Source: Xylocopa sonorina
Lineage: Eukaryota; Arthropoda; Insecta; Hymenoptera; Apidae
Direction of reading: 5' to 3'
NCBI RefSeq assembly: GCF_050948175.1
Contig: NC_135201.1
Location: 9,486,001 to 9,550,000, forward strand
DNA: 64,000 nucleotides
The notes below the pieces were generated by a model. That model worked only from the letters and a program-made list of their open reading frames with translations, was not told the DNA's origin and ran no database searches. Positions 37,707 through 50,120 of the stretch are shown here, piece by piece. Made by a program: the position numbers and the translations under genes. Within the stretch, counting starts at the first letter, position 1, and each line of letters opens with the position of its first letter.

Positions 37707-39610
37707 ATGAATTTCAAGACTGTAATACGCGAGGAGAATGTAGTCAGTGTATCACAGTTCCTCAAAACTATCAATATATGGCGGCTGAGGCCTCAAACAA
37801 TAAACCGTAGAATTCTTGCATCCATCGAAATACTGGACGTTCAAGTTAATTGTGATATCCTTAGAATTTTTGAATTTATCAATTCCTTGGACATTTCATC
37901 CTTAATTGTGGATCATAAAGAAGGTAATATAGACAATGCCAAGTTATTGGAGGCATTGCACGGTTTCGATCAAGAGGATAATCTAATACCCGATGGAAAG
38001 ATTCGGTTATACGTGGCGAAACATCTGCCACGTACACCGCATGTCTTTTCCACTGGTATTGAATTCCTGTTGCTTAAAGACAGGGGAAGTTGCATGATAA
38101 GCATTCACAAGCCTTTTTCCCTGGATAAGCAACCTCTTGGTCCTAGAACACCGTTTATGTTACAACAAGAGGCAGATGGTTACACGTCACTCAGCGTGTA
38201 CCAGCCCAATGATGTTATTCTTGATTCCAACACTGAATGGTTGGAGAAGAAATTCTTTCCATGCATACTAAAATGGATGAAACTGAAGTCTGCAAAGGCA
38301 CCCATGCAGTTGTCTTCGTTAAGTCTCATATCGGCTGAAAATTATGCAAAACTGTATTGTAAACTGAAAGAGAAATATGGCAGGAAGTTAATAGAAGATT
38401 GGCCTGAGAATACGGATCCGATGAAATTCGTTTACGAGGACATAGCGATCGCTACCTACTTACTCTTGTTGTGGGAAAAGGAAAGATTGGAGAAAGGAAC
38501 CAATGATCTGCAATCGTTTCTTGATTTAGGATGCGGCAATGGTTTACTTGTGCATATTTTATTCAGCGAAGGCCATCGCGGGCTGGGAATCGATTTACGA
38601 AGGAGAAAAATCTGGGACTTGTACCCACCTGAAACTCCGTTGCAAGTATGTACATGTATGAAAATCAGAATAAAATTTGCTACTCTACTATTAATAATGA
38701 TCAATTTCCTATCTAGGTCAGTACGATTATTCCATCCTCTGCAACGGTATATCCAGGAGTAGATTGGATCATTGGAAACCATTCGGATGAACTAACACCA
38801 TGGATTCCAGTGATCGCCGCGCGTAGCTCCAGCTATTGTCGATTCTTTTTGTTACCCTGCTGCTCCTACGAACTGAATGGTGCTAAGTATCAGAGGCATT
38901 GTGCCTCGAAGAGTCAATATTCGGAGTACATTGATTACGTGCGAAGCATATGCGTTCAGTGTGGTTTCACGACGCACCTTGATAAGCTAAGAATTCCCTC
39001 TACGAAACGAATATGCCTGATCGGATGGGAAAGAACGCACGAGCAAGTAAAAGAACGCGAGGATCGAATTCAACGGATGTTGAATGCAAAGACGACTTTA
39101 ACGCGACAGAGGCACGAATTTAACGAAACCGTTGATAATATGCCCGAGGGATGGACCTGTGATTTCAAGCCACGTGACAAAGTCGAGAAAGTAAGGAACT
39201 GCACGCAATTGGACAAAGTGTTGATCGCTGGCATTATCGACTCCGTATCGAAACAATTGCTTCACGAGGGTCGCATTGTATCGCTTAGGGGTACGAGCAG
39301 TAGAACGTGGAACGCTGGTAGACGTCTTGAACTTCGTGAGATCGCTGAATCGATCCCAAGGGAGGTCATGCTACGTTTACGGAAAGAATGCGGAGGCCTT
39401 CAGACTCTATTAAAAAATCACAGTCATATATTTCGCGTTACACAAGGGAGAGTAGAATTCAGAATACCTGGAGTAGCGGAAAGTGTTAATGAGAGGCTGA
39501 AGAAGAAACAATTATCGAGACCACGTGCGAAGACTAAACCGTGTTGGTTTCATGAGAATCATCCGAATGGATGTCCGGCAACTGAAACGGAATGTAATTA
39601 CAAACATTAA
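37707..39610 (+). CDS. tRNA (uracil-2'-O-)-methyltransferase, TRMT44-like
   Basis: Two exons (37707-38645 and 38717-39610) encode 610 aa. The protein resembles TRMT44 (yeast Trm44 family), which 2'-O-methylates uridine 44 in tRNA-Ser. A Rossmann-type SAM-binding loop FLDLGCGNGLLVHIL starts near residue 271, followed by GLGIDLRRRKIWDLYP. The second exon carries family signatures WIIGNHSDELTPWIPVIAA and RFFLLPCCSYELNG. The last 25 residues form a CCCH zinc finger (CWFHENHPNGC, CNYKH), as in animal TRMT44. The single 71-bp intron splits just after the SAM region. The start is the first ATG in frame, just after a CCAAT-like element (ATTGGCC at about 37646). No poly(A) signal lies between LYRM9 and this start, so a shared or overlapping transcript is possible. 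The 3' end faces the ZNF236-like gene. Confidence 0.9.
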
Positions 39611-39672
39611 TATATTATTTTGTTAAAACAACGTAGCTGCTTCGTTATTAAAACAATAGTGTACCTTGAAAA

Positions 39673-39756
39673 TTTATTTTTACTTTCATACAAATCGACG
39701 AATATTTTATAACCGGACACGACAGATTATTTCCTTCACGAGACAATATAAATAAA
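39673..39756. terminator. Interleaved poly(A) signals of two convergent genes
   Basis: Only 302 bp separate the TRMT44 stop (39610) from the ZNF236-like stop (39913). AATAAA on the plus strand lies at 39751-39756, and on the minus strand at 39673-39678. If both are used, the two mRNAs overlap by roughly 100 bases of 3' UTR. Confidence 0.5.
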
Positions 39757-39912
39757 TGAATCACGTTGATTACCGTACGTAGGAAAAACGTAGAACGTTA
39801 TTGTCTCTATTATTTGACCAACATCTTGTTGGTCGTCAGTTTTTCTGACAGACGTGACATTAATTAAACGACGAAAATAGCGATACTCTATATCGATTGT
39901 AGTACTGCGCTG

Positions 39913-42900
39913 CTACTTAAGAAATTCGACGAATGATATGTCGTCTAAATTCAGACTTTTAGCCTCGATCGTGTTCTCCTGAAACGATGACTTGGGTGCG
40001 AACGATTGACGCGTCCGTTTCCATTTTTTCACGTCAACGGTGTCCAGCTGGTGGACACGTTTAACGTGCGTTCGAAGATTACCTTTCTGAGTGAAGGAAT
40101 ACTCGCAGTAGGAGCAAGCGTACGGACGATCGCCAGTATGATGCTTCTGATGCATCTGTAAAGTTGATTTCTGAGCGAACGATTTCGTGCACAAGTCACA
40201 CTTGTACGGTCGTTCGCCTGTGTGAATCCGTTTATGTCTCTCGACTTGATACGGCTTCGTAAATGCTTTTCCACAGATGTCGCACTCCTTCTTGGACAAG
40301 TTCCCTTTAGCTGGTGGTTTACGCGCTACCTTTTCCTCTGGTACCTTCAAGAACGGTTCCATCTGCGTTGCTGTAGTTGCCACTGTTAAAAGGCAATTGC
40401 TCGACGGTGCTTCCAACACTTGTCCCATCTGAATTTTTTCCTTAGCGTGCTCGTTATTAGAATCGGACGCAACCTCGAGCGTAGACACGCTCCCGCAGTC
40501 TGACATCACAACCGATGGATGATGCGAGTTGGTAGTCGACGATACACCCGATGATTGCGGTAATAACGACTCTTCGGTTTGAATGGTAACAAGTCCGTTC
40601 GTCAGAAGAAAATGTAAGTTCGTAACCAGCTGATTGCTCTCGTTTAAAGACACTATCGTTTGATTGTTGTTGGATACAATACCGTCTGGATCGAAGTTAA
40701 TTTGATCGGATAAACACGAGGCAGCCGTCTCGATGCTGTACGTCTCGAAATGAGAAGGCAACCCTGTAGCTGTCTGCGAGAGCTGTTCTTGTGGTAGTTG
40801 CTGTTTCGTCACGAAGCTGTTCATTTCCTCCGTTTTCCCATCGCATTTCTCGAGATCGGCCACCACTTCGGCTATGGCCGCAATTTTGAAATGTTTCGGC
40901 TTTCTCTTTAGATTGTCTTTGTATTCGCGTGCATGTTTCAACAAGTGCACTTTTCTATGGCCAGATGTTCGAAATCTCGAGTCGCAAATGGGACATCTAA
41001 ATGGTTTCGAACCTTACAAGCGCAAAAGCAAAATTTATTAACCGATTCTCAAAAGCGTAACGAAAAGTAATAGCAATTGTTTCTTTTACCTGTGTGTAAA
41101 CGCATATGGACCTTTAAACTACCCTTAGTCGCGAACAGACTATTGCATACGTGGCAACGAAACGTCTTCTTCCCTGTATGAACTTTCGTGTGCGAGTCCA
41201 GAGTGCATTTCACAGCAAAACTTTTACTGCAAAAATCACACTTGTACGGTCGTTCGCCCGTATGAGTACGCACGTGCCTAATGAGATCGCTGGGTTTACG
41301 AAAAGTTTTCGGGCAATACTTGCACTTGTTCGTATACTCTTTCCGTTCCTTTGTCTCCATCAAGATATTCTATGAATCAATTTGTTTGTAATAATAGTTA
41401 ACGATCTTCTACAGCCTCTTTTTCGTCTCGTATCGACGTAAATGTCGGATGTAATTAATTATCGTGAAAGACTTACCTCTACTCGATCCATCACTGCCTT
41501 TTCTGCCACTGTATCTAAGAGGACTTTCTCAGAAACGGCAGAGTCTGAATCTATTACTATACTGTTTAAGGACGAAGGACCGCTTACAACCGGTTGCACA
41601 TCTGACGAAAATGTTGGCTTTTTCGCAACGTTATTTGTTCCAGATGATACGCTAGTCCACATCGGTGTTTCGTGAATCTTGGCGTGCGATTGCAGTTCTA
41701 TTCTGTTATTGAACTGCTTCTCACAGGATGAACACTTTAATGATCTGTACGAAGAAATAAACGAAGTGAAACGACTAATTACACCAAAGCGTTCACCCAA
41801 TACTCACTGTTTAACGACGTGTATCTTCGTATGTCTGTTCAATCCACCGTTTGTACAAAATCTAGAAGAACATTCCGTGCACTGGTATTCTTTTGTTCCA
41901 CGATGACTCGTTAAATGTTCCTTAAACAGAACAGAAATCTGTTTACTAAATTTTCATAACATATAAGTAAATGTTTTTAAACTGCTTGTACTTATTCGTT
42001 TACCTTTAATCCAATTGCTGTGAATCCTTGCTGATTACACATATGACACTGTAACAGAGATTCTCCCCCAGTTTTGACAATATCGTGAACATCAGACGAC
42101 ACAGTATGCACATTCTGTCGAATCTTGAAATCCTCCGACGTCCCTCGAAACTCTTCTCTAAGCAAATGAAATGTAACGCAATTTTTGTTTGTTTCCTCAT
42201 TGTCTACTTGTTTGTATGTCGTATAAAATCAGTATTTATAAATTCTTACGTTAAAAATATAGGGTTGATTGTACATTGTTGTTGCACAGTATCTTTGTCC
42301 GTTTCTTCCACTGATAGTTCGTTCGACGAACCGTCAGCTTTTGAAAAATTTCCCTGGGAAATAAACACTACTGCTTGCATGCTAGATCTTTCTGACTGGT
42401 CATCGTTTATATTATCTGGCGTCCCGACGCAAACAGATAGCCGATGTTCCTCTTTTGCGCTCGTAGGTAGAATACTCGTCGCGATACCTGCTGGATTACT
42501 TGCATCCAATCCAATATCAATTTCAGTGTCCGACTAAAAGGTAAAAATCTTCATTCGTTAAGTCCTCCTTGTAACGCGGCCACTACTAGAGAGTTCCATT
42601 TTCATCTCACCTGCAACGCAATGTGATCCATCTCGAATGAGTCTAACTGCGAGGAGAAAACATGTCCACCGGTCGTGTCCACGTTATTATTGCCATTATT
42701 GCTATTGTTATTCTCGTATATAACATTCAGTACAGGTTGCTGTTGCTGCTGTTGCTCTTTTATGTGACTCATGTCATTTGTATTCATACTGCCCGAATGC
42801 CTCGAATGATTACTCCCTAAGCTGAGGTTCATCCCAATATTAAATAATTGTTGATTTAAAGTTTCTTCTATTTCTCGTATGCTTTCCTACAAAACAGAAT

Positions 42901-45900
42901 ACAAGTCCTTGTTTAACAGGAATGAGTTTAAAGACGACTGCTTTCATTTGGTTTATTCGCTAGCTCGATACCACACGTACCGGAGTTAGCGCTCGATCGT
43001 TAGAATAAACTGGCAGCGTGACTGAACCAGCTTCATCGGCATTTAACATTTGCGAGTTGTCGAGATTCATTACAGCTATTTCCGACACGTTATCTACGAG
43101 CAAGAAACAGAAAGAAATGCGTAAGATTGTAATCGAGAAAAGCCATTTCTTTGCATTCAAGAAGAGTACAGTTGCCAGTTTAAAACGTACCATTAATAAA
43201 AGTAGTATCACAATTGGTGGATATAACTGGCCTTCTTTTCTCTTTTTCACTAGCTATACTTTGGAACTCGGGAAAGGTTTGTGAAAACTCTGACCCAAGT
43301 TGCGATTGAAACGATAGCTCGACTGGCCCAAGGCGAGAAAGTGCAAGATTATCTGAAAACGTAGAAGAGGACGTTGTGGCGATAGTAGGTGCGGTGGTAG
43401 TGGTAATCACGGAAATGTTGCTATTGATAGCAGAATTAATAGTAGTAATAGAGACGGAAGAGGGAGAAGGTTCGAAGGCCGCTTCTTCGTTAGAATTTTC
43501 CTTCAAATTCGAATTATCTGAAACTTGTTCTTGCATTCTGTACTTTTGTGGTTCCAATTGCTACGAATTGAAAAATGAACGATTCATCGTTAATAATGAT
43601 CCACTAGTTTCTCTCGTAATTTTTTCTACAAGGCATACTGTACCCGTTGTGCCAATTCATATTTGTGTATCTTCATGTGTTTCCGACAGTTAACGTAAGT
43701 TTTAAAGGTCTTATGGCAATAAGGACACATAAACGGTCTTTTATTACTATGAGTAACCAAGTGTCTTTTCATGCTGCTTTGTGTGGAAAATTTTGCGCTG
43801 CAGATGGAACAGCTGTACGGTCTCGAATCTTCGTGCGTGTGCAAATGTGATTTCAGAACGCTATTCGATGTAAACCTCCTGAAACAATTTATTATTTGCA
43901 CGTCAAACGAAATAACTTTGTTAAAAACAGTGTATGTGAAGCACGAGAAAGATTAATAAGAAACTTATTTTACATTTGAATGTATACCTATCGCATTTTG
44001 TGCATTTATACGGACGTTCTCCCGTGTGACGGCGATGGTGTTGCTTCAAATGACTGATCTTTCTGAATGCCGCCTGGCAGATCCAACATTTGTGTGGTCT
44101 AGCTGGATCAGCATTGGCGTCATAAACGCGTTTTGCCTTCGATGGTACTTGTGCTACACAAATTTTATTCCCCGCATCGCTTATTACCAACGGTTCTTGC
44201 AAGATCACTTGAGGTACCAGACTTTCCGCTTCCAGGGATAATTTTGATTTACCCTTTGTTTGAGTTTTTGGCCGACTAGCGGAATAGATATCGGTATCGT
44301 TTGTAGCGTGCACGTCAGTATCCTTGTCGTTACTAGCAGATTTGTTAGAAGAGGTTTCAGATTTCTCGTGCAGTCTAACATAAAACGCATTCATTTTTGA
44401 AATCAGCCATCCTATCGTACGGAGAAAAATGTAACGAACTCTCACCTGATATGGGCAATTAAGCTACCATGGCATACGAATGATTTGTCACAAAATTTAC
44501 AAGCATATTTTTTAACACCTGAATGGGTACGTTCGTGAGCTATCATAGTGGATTTTAAAGCGAACGAACGATAGCAATGCGTGCACTAAAGATACAAATA
44601 AGTATGAGGGAAAGTTGTAAAACGTAAAAGATGTAACGCGCATATATACGTACCTTGAAAGGTTTTTCTTGCGTGTGTACACGCAAATGACGTATCAGAT
44701 CCGATGGCTTTTTGAATTCTTTGTGACAAAACGTGCACGCGTACCATCTTACATTTCCTACGCATCTTTGTTTTATTGTCAAGTACTTTCTGCAAGAATG
44801 TAAACGATTAATGGTACCAATTGATAAATTACGATTTGGAATTGAGATATAAATCGCATTACCTTGTATCACCATCGGGTGCTCGGTCCAATAACGTGAC
44901 AAAATTAGTGCGAGTCTCGAGCCTTTTCGTTTCCGATGTACCTTCGACAAATAAACTTCATGAAAAAAGAAAGTATTAACTGAAAATAAATATGTCATAA
45001 TCTTTTAGTACCCTCAGGAGTAATTTTATTTTTACTAGGAAGACCACTGATTTTTAATGCTTGTTGCAGAATATCCTTCTTATTATCTGATAATATGCAC
45101 GATTCGAAATTTGATGATTTTGTAGTTTCGCGTGAGTCAGATTCCAAAGATGCCAGTTGTGTTATGACACTGTTCACAGTTGCACGTATATCAGACTCTA
45201 CACTATCAGCAGACTGAGTGCTATCAACAGTACCGCTCTCCTAAAAATTGCATACACTTCTTATTAACAATAATTACGAATTTTTATGTTAAATAATTCA
45301 TAATTTACCTCGTTTATGTCAGTGTGCATACGTTTCATGTGGCCGTTCAGGCTGCCGAGCTTTTTAAATACACAAGAACAATAATTACACCTGTATATAG
45401 GCTCACCTTCCGGGACATTGTGAACTCTTGTTATATGAGCATTTAAATTACCTGCAAATACGTAATATGATTTTGTGAACTATGAGAATGGATATCACCG
45501 TAAGTATTTGAGACTGATTACCTTTCTGACTAAACTTGGCATTACAGAGTCCACAGGCATGAGGTCGAATACCATTGTGTTGCCACGTATGAATTTGCAG
45601 CGAACTTTTTTGCGAGAATGCACGATCACACACAGTACACTTTTGAAATTGTATAAAAAGTTAAGACAGCTATCGTTTTAGAAGTATGATTTTAAAAAAT
45701 CGTCTACAATTAGTTTACCTTAAAGGGTCTTTCACCTGTGTGCACTCTAATGTGACGCATCAACTGACTTGGCTTCTGAAAGACCTTCAAGCATATAGTA
45801 CATTTGTACATTGTTTTATGTTTTGTCCCCCTTTTCGTTTGTTTTACTATCTTCGTTTGTAACTGAAAAAGAAAGTACATATGACAATGCAGTAAAAACG

Positions 45901-47377
45901 ATCATCAAAAACGGAAGTAGTTAGAAATCATCAGTTACAATATATTTGTCATACTCATAACAACGTACTCTATAATGTTCACGAATGTGAAGCCTGTACA
46001 GGGCTGGTTGACTGAACTGCTTATTACATAATTTACACTTCCTCACTTCCTCGGATGTCCACTTTTCCCCATGGAGTTTTAAATGCGCATCCAACTGAGC
46101 CTAAGTTTGTGATCAATTTTTAAATTAATAATTAAATACATTTTAAGCGTTTAATTCATTAATTTAAATGCTATCATTAGTATTAAAACTCACTTTCGTC
46201 GAGAAAGCATCCTCGCATTCTGTACAGAATAAATTTTCTTCTTTCTCGTGTAACAGCATATGAGATTTTAGACTAGCCATTCTTGCAAATTTTTTACCAC
46301 ATTCTGGACACTTTGGTTCACCTGTGTTATGTGTTGCCATATGAAGTGTAAAATTTGTCTGCAGAAATAAAGTGCACAAAATTATTTAAAGTATATTTAT
46401 AAATATTTATTTTAATGCGGTTGTATTTGATAGTATTAACTATTACCGGTACATTAAACGAAGCAGAGCATTTTGGACATCTATGTGGTTTCTCTTCCGC
46501 ATGATTTTCCATGTGTTTACGATACAACGTTTGCTTAACAAATTCTTGATGACAAATGTCACACCTTAGACTGTCCGCACCCTAATGTTAAGCAAATTTA
46601 TTTGTTCTTTTATTATTACACTATATACAGATTAAATGAACATGCAAAAATATACACTCATTTTCCTTAAAAGAAGAAACGCTATATAAAACAGTTTAAA
46701 CATTGAATTACTTGCAAAGAACTTGCCGCACTTTTCTTGGGCCTTCCAGGATTATTTCTTTTCACGATTGGATTTATCGGTTTCTGTTTACAAACTTTTT
46801 CACTCTTTTCATTAGCTAACGAATCATTTTCAGAAAGAGATTGATATTCCTGCGTATCAGCCTTCTTGTACTCTACCTCTATGCACGATTGTAACTTAAT
46901 TTGTTCTACATTATTGGACTCAGTTTCAACGTTTTGCACCGACTGTTGAAGTTCCACGCCATTGACAATGTCATCAAGATTTATTTGAAAAACAGGCTGA
47001 AATAGCGTAAGAGCAAACATATAAAAGTATCCTTTATCAACGAATCAACAAGATACGGAACAACAATATACCGAGTGTAATATCAAGTTTCCATTTAGAT
47101 TTTTTACATCTACCAATGGTGCGGTTGATGCGCTTTGCCCGATAAGAGTAATTGGAGCTGCAACAATTTCCAACATACCGTCTTTATGTTCTGTAAAAAT
47201 TACGATTGCTATTGCCAATGTTGCTCGTGAATGTTTTCAGTTTTATCATCGTGAATACTTACCTGTCACTGCTAAAAGAGTTCGACCATCCTCGGTGGTG
47301 ACAAGGTTTATAGGTATTGCCTCGACATGAGACGACTCCGTAATCGCATTGTGTCTCGTCAACATCTTTTCCTTCAT
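39913..47377 (-). CDS. ZNF236-like protein with 26 C2H2 zinc fingers, 24 exons
   Basis: Exons in order: 47263-47377, 47072-47190, 46712-46996, 46447-46581, 46194-46358, 45969-46100, 45719-45862, 45522-45639, 45309-45451, 45012-45240, 44863-44941, 44654-44789, 44446-44585, 43988-44374, 43644-43878, 43191-43560, 42981-43093, 42611-42886, 42250-42533, 42004-42157, 41808-41920, 41477-41744, 41090-41369, 39913-41012. They sum to 5520 bp, 1839 aa, close to human ZNF236 (about 1845 aa). I count 26 C2H2 fingers in several clusters separated by Ser/Thr/Asn-rich linkers, many joined by TGERPYKC or TGERPFK linkers. Diagnostic fingers include FRKPSDLIRHVRTH and FRTSGHRKVHLLKH, which have close counterparts in vertebrate ZNF236. 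It is probably a nuclear DNA-binding regulator; targets are unknown. An in-frame TAA upstream with no earlier ATG supports the start at 47377. Fingers are often split by introns. Confidence 0.88.
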
Positions 47378-47639
47378 ACGAATTGACAGATGACCCCAGA
47401 AGAAAATAATCCTTCGCGTACAGTCGCGCGATTACGAAAACAACGACGGCGTTATGTCTTGACGCGTTAAACACATCTACAAAGATCTTCTGCTAATCGT
47501 AATATTCTGTGAAAATCACGGCATAATTCTAGCGTTCGAAATTCTTTTGATAAATACATAATTCGGATTTTTACCAAACACAAACTTAACCTATGCGTTC
47601 ACAACGTAAGAGGTTAATTTCAACGATAGATGTCATTAA

Positions 47640-47725
47640 CATTCGGAAACGTGTGGCGCGGCCAATCGCGAGGCACGCGCGTCATACAAGTTGTTTCATT
47701 GGTGCTTGGCTCCGACCAATGAGAT
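47640..47725 (-). promoter_or_regulatory. Probable ZNF236-like promoter with three CCAAT boxes
   Basis: CCAAT at about 47662, ATTGG at 47698-47702 and CCAAT at 47716-47720 fall within 60 bp, 285-345 bp upstream of the ATG. The local GC-rich, CpG-containing sequence stands out from AT-rich flanks. Clustered CCAAT boxes are typical of NF-Y-bound promoters. No TATA box is evident. Confidence 0.45.
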
Positions 47726-48049
47726 TCAAGAATTTTCCGCAAAATATAAATTCATATTTAATAAAATTAAATTAATAATTGTATCGTTCTAAATATGTAT
47801 TTTCTATTATATCATACGTATATTGTATTTTTAAGTAAATTTCGTAATATTAAATGCGAAAAATTGATCATGCACGTATAAATCATTAAAAAAATCGATG
47901 AAACCACTGTCAGATAGCCGCGCACATTTTACAACTATTTTAATGCTTGAAATATTTCTTATATAATGTAAAAAAATATAATTCGTTTGAATAACAGTTA
48001 CTCTAACAATAAATATATTTCGAATAATTTTTAATATGCTTTGCTTTAT

Positions 48050-49304
48050 TTAATCATCCTTGTGTTTTAATATCCAAAAATGTTTCTTTACCGCAGCCAT
48101 AGAAATTCTTTCCGCGCTTTTCTTTTTAATTAACTGCAATTAATATGAAAAGATATTATTTGTATAAATGAAAAACTCGTAGGAAAGAGATTTATATGAG
48201 ATGTTACCTTCGATATCAGATCTTTGGCCCCAGGCGTAATGTGTTCTGGCCATTGTATATTTAATGTCTTTATTTTCGTGTAAGTTTCCTGCTGCGAATC
48301 ACTAAGAAAGGGTGGTCTACCCACAAGAAATTCGTAACAGAGAATACCTAAACACCAGTGATCGACGTATATATCGTACGTTTGTCCTGTTACCATTTCA
48401 GGAGGCAAATAGTCCAATGTTCCACATAATGTATTTCTCCTGTAGTTGTTAATATTCTTAACAAACCTTCCTTTTACGATATTGCTATGTTAAACTTATA
48501 TCATCAAATGCACTTACTTCGACGATGGTGCATGAACAGACCATCCAAAGTCAGCTAACTTTACATTACCCTCGTACGTAAGTAATAAATTTTCTGGTTT
48601 TATATCTCTATGAATAACGTTATTTTTGTGACAATATTCTAAAGCATCTGCCACTTGATACGTGTATTTAGCAGATCTGAAAAATAAATTTGTAAATAAC
48701 TTAGTATCGGATTATAAATTACTTTAAAAATACGTACAGATGTTCATTGAATCTTTCGTTAGGCTGACGCTTTAATTCTTTGTACAACTCCCCTTTGGCT
48801 GCAAACTCCAGTACGAGATAAATACGTTTCGCATCGTGAAAGTACGTTAACATTTGAAGAATGTGAGGATGCCTAAATATTACATACCAATTAATTATTG
48901 CTAAAAGAGCTTAAATTTATATATTAATAAAAACCACCTCAAATGTGTTTGAATTTCAATCTCACGCATTACTTGTTTCTCTACACGTCCTTTCATTAAT
49001 TCCATTTTGTACAAGGTTTTTAGTGCTACCATGTAATGCGTGGTTTTCTCTCTGGCCAAGTAGACGCGTCCGAATTTACCTCTGCCCAGAGGCGCACCAA
49101 CTTCGAAATCATTTAAACTCCATTGATAGCTGTGGAAGAGTATACATACAATATTGCTTCTGCGATAATAAGAAAATCAATTTTAACTTACTGTGAACCT
49201 CTCGCATCAACATGATCCTCCATCTTGCACAACGTATCAAAAATAATCTCTTTGTATTCGTGCGGAATATTGGACGGAAGTCGAAACTCTTCCATATGAG
49301 TCAT
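48050..49304 (-). CDS. Aurora kinase, B-type (mitotic serine/threonine kinase)
   Basis: Six exons (49192-49304, 48938-49129, 48738-48872, 48518-48676, 48208-48439, 48050-48133) give 304 aa. All catalytic elements are present: glycine loop GRGKFGRV (residues 53-60), Lys75 in VALK, HRDIKPEN (169-176), DFGWSVHAPS (189-198), and the Aurora activation segment KRNTLCGTLDYLPPEM with the phosphorylatable Thr203. The N-terminal extension is only about 45 residues and lacks the long A-box region of Aurora A, which favours Aurora B, the chromosomal passenger complex kinase acting with INCENP. The segment VDHWCLG replaces the usual VDLW; this is a mild oddity. The 5' UTR appears to contain an acceptor (TTCTAG) 9 bp before the ATG. 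Insect paralogue assignment (B rather than A) is inference from length. Confidence 0.88.
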
Positions 49305-50120
49305 GATTAAGTTCTAGAAAATTTCAAGTAATTCTTTACAAACTCTTGTTACAAATGTTTATCATCTCGAGGTAGCTTCATGTTATTATTATCAGAAATG
49401 AGAGAATTGAGTATCAATTAATATTCTACGTGTACCAGTTCAACATAAATCATACGTACTTTGTATAATATTCTTAATACTAGTTGTTCGAATAATAGAA
49501 ACAGTTCTTCTATAAATTAATGCTTCTTAATTAAACGTTCGTAGCAACAACTCGTTGTTCTCTTACCAAACACACTTTCAACAGTTTTGATTCAATTTAA
49601 ATGGAATTGATAGATCAAAGTGACCTCTACTGGGCCATCAGTTCAATATAGATCGATTTAAACGTAAAAATGTCGATTTTTAATAAAAAGATTGATGTCC
49701 ATTTTGAAAAAAACTAAAATACCAAATACTTTTAAGTATTTAACGCGTAGAATTTTCAAATACAAATTCAAGCTATAGAATAATCCATAAGCTTAAAGTT
49801 TTACGTTTTTAGGGAATTTTAACGCGCTTATTCTTTGGATAATTTCGAAGTAAAATTCTCTAAAACGTTTCAGTTTCACGTTTGATCTTTGAACCTGGGC
49901 GTTTCCAAAATAAAAATCTGTATTTTGAATTCTGAAACCTTATTGAGAAACATCCATTTGTTGCATTAATAGTTATATGGCTATTGACTATAAATTCATT
50001 TGAAGTTTCCTTTCTACGTGCTTCTACTTTCCATCAGCCATCAACCATAAAACAGTATCTGCTGATCAATTTTGACGGGTTGTAGTAAATTTTCGACAAA
50101 ACTACTGACACTATCTCGCA
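49305..50120. promoter_or_regulatory. Divergent promoter interval between Aurora kinase and calcineurin B
   Basis: This 816-bp AT-rich stretch separates two start codons pointing away from each other. I see no coding sequence and no clear TATA or CpG-rich core. Confidence 0.4.

Noticed and set aside
47259..47474. 71-codon minus-strand ORF starting at 47474
   Set aside because: It is in a different frame from the ZNF236-like start exon, which splices cleanly from 47377; the longer ORF does not continue into later exons.
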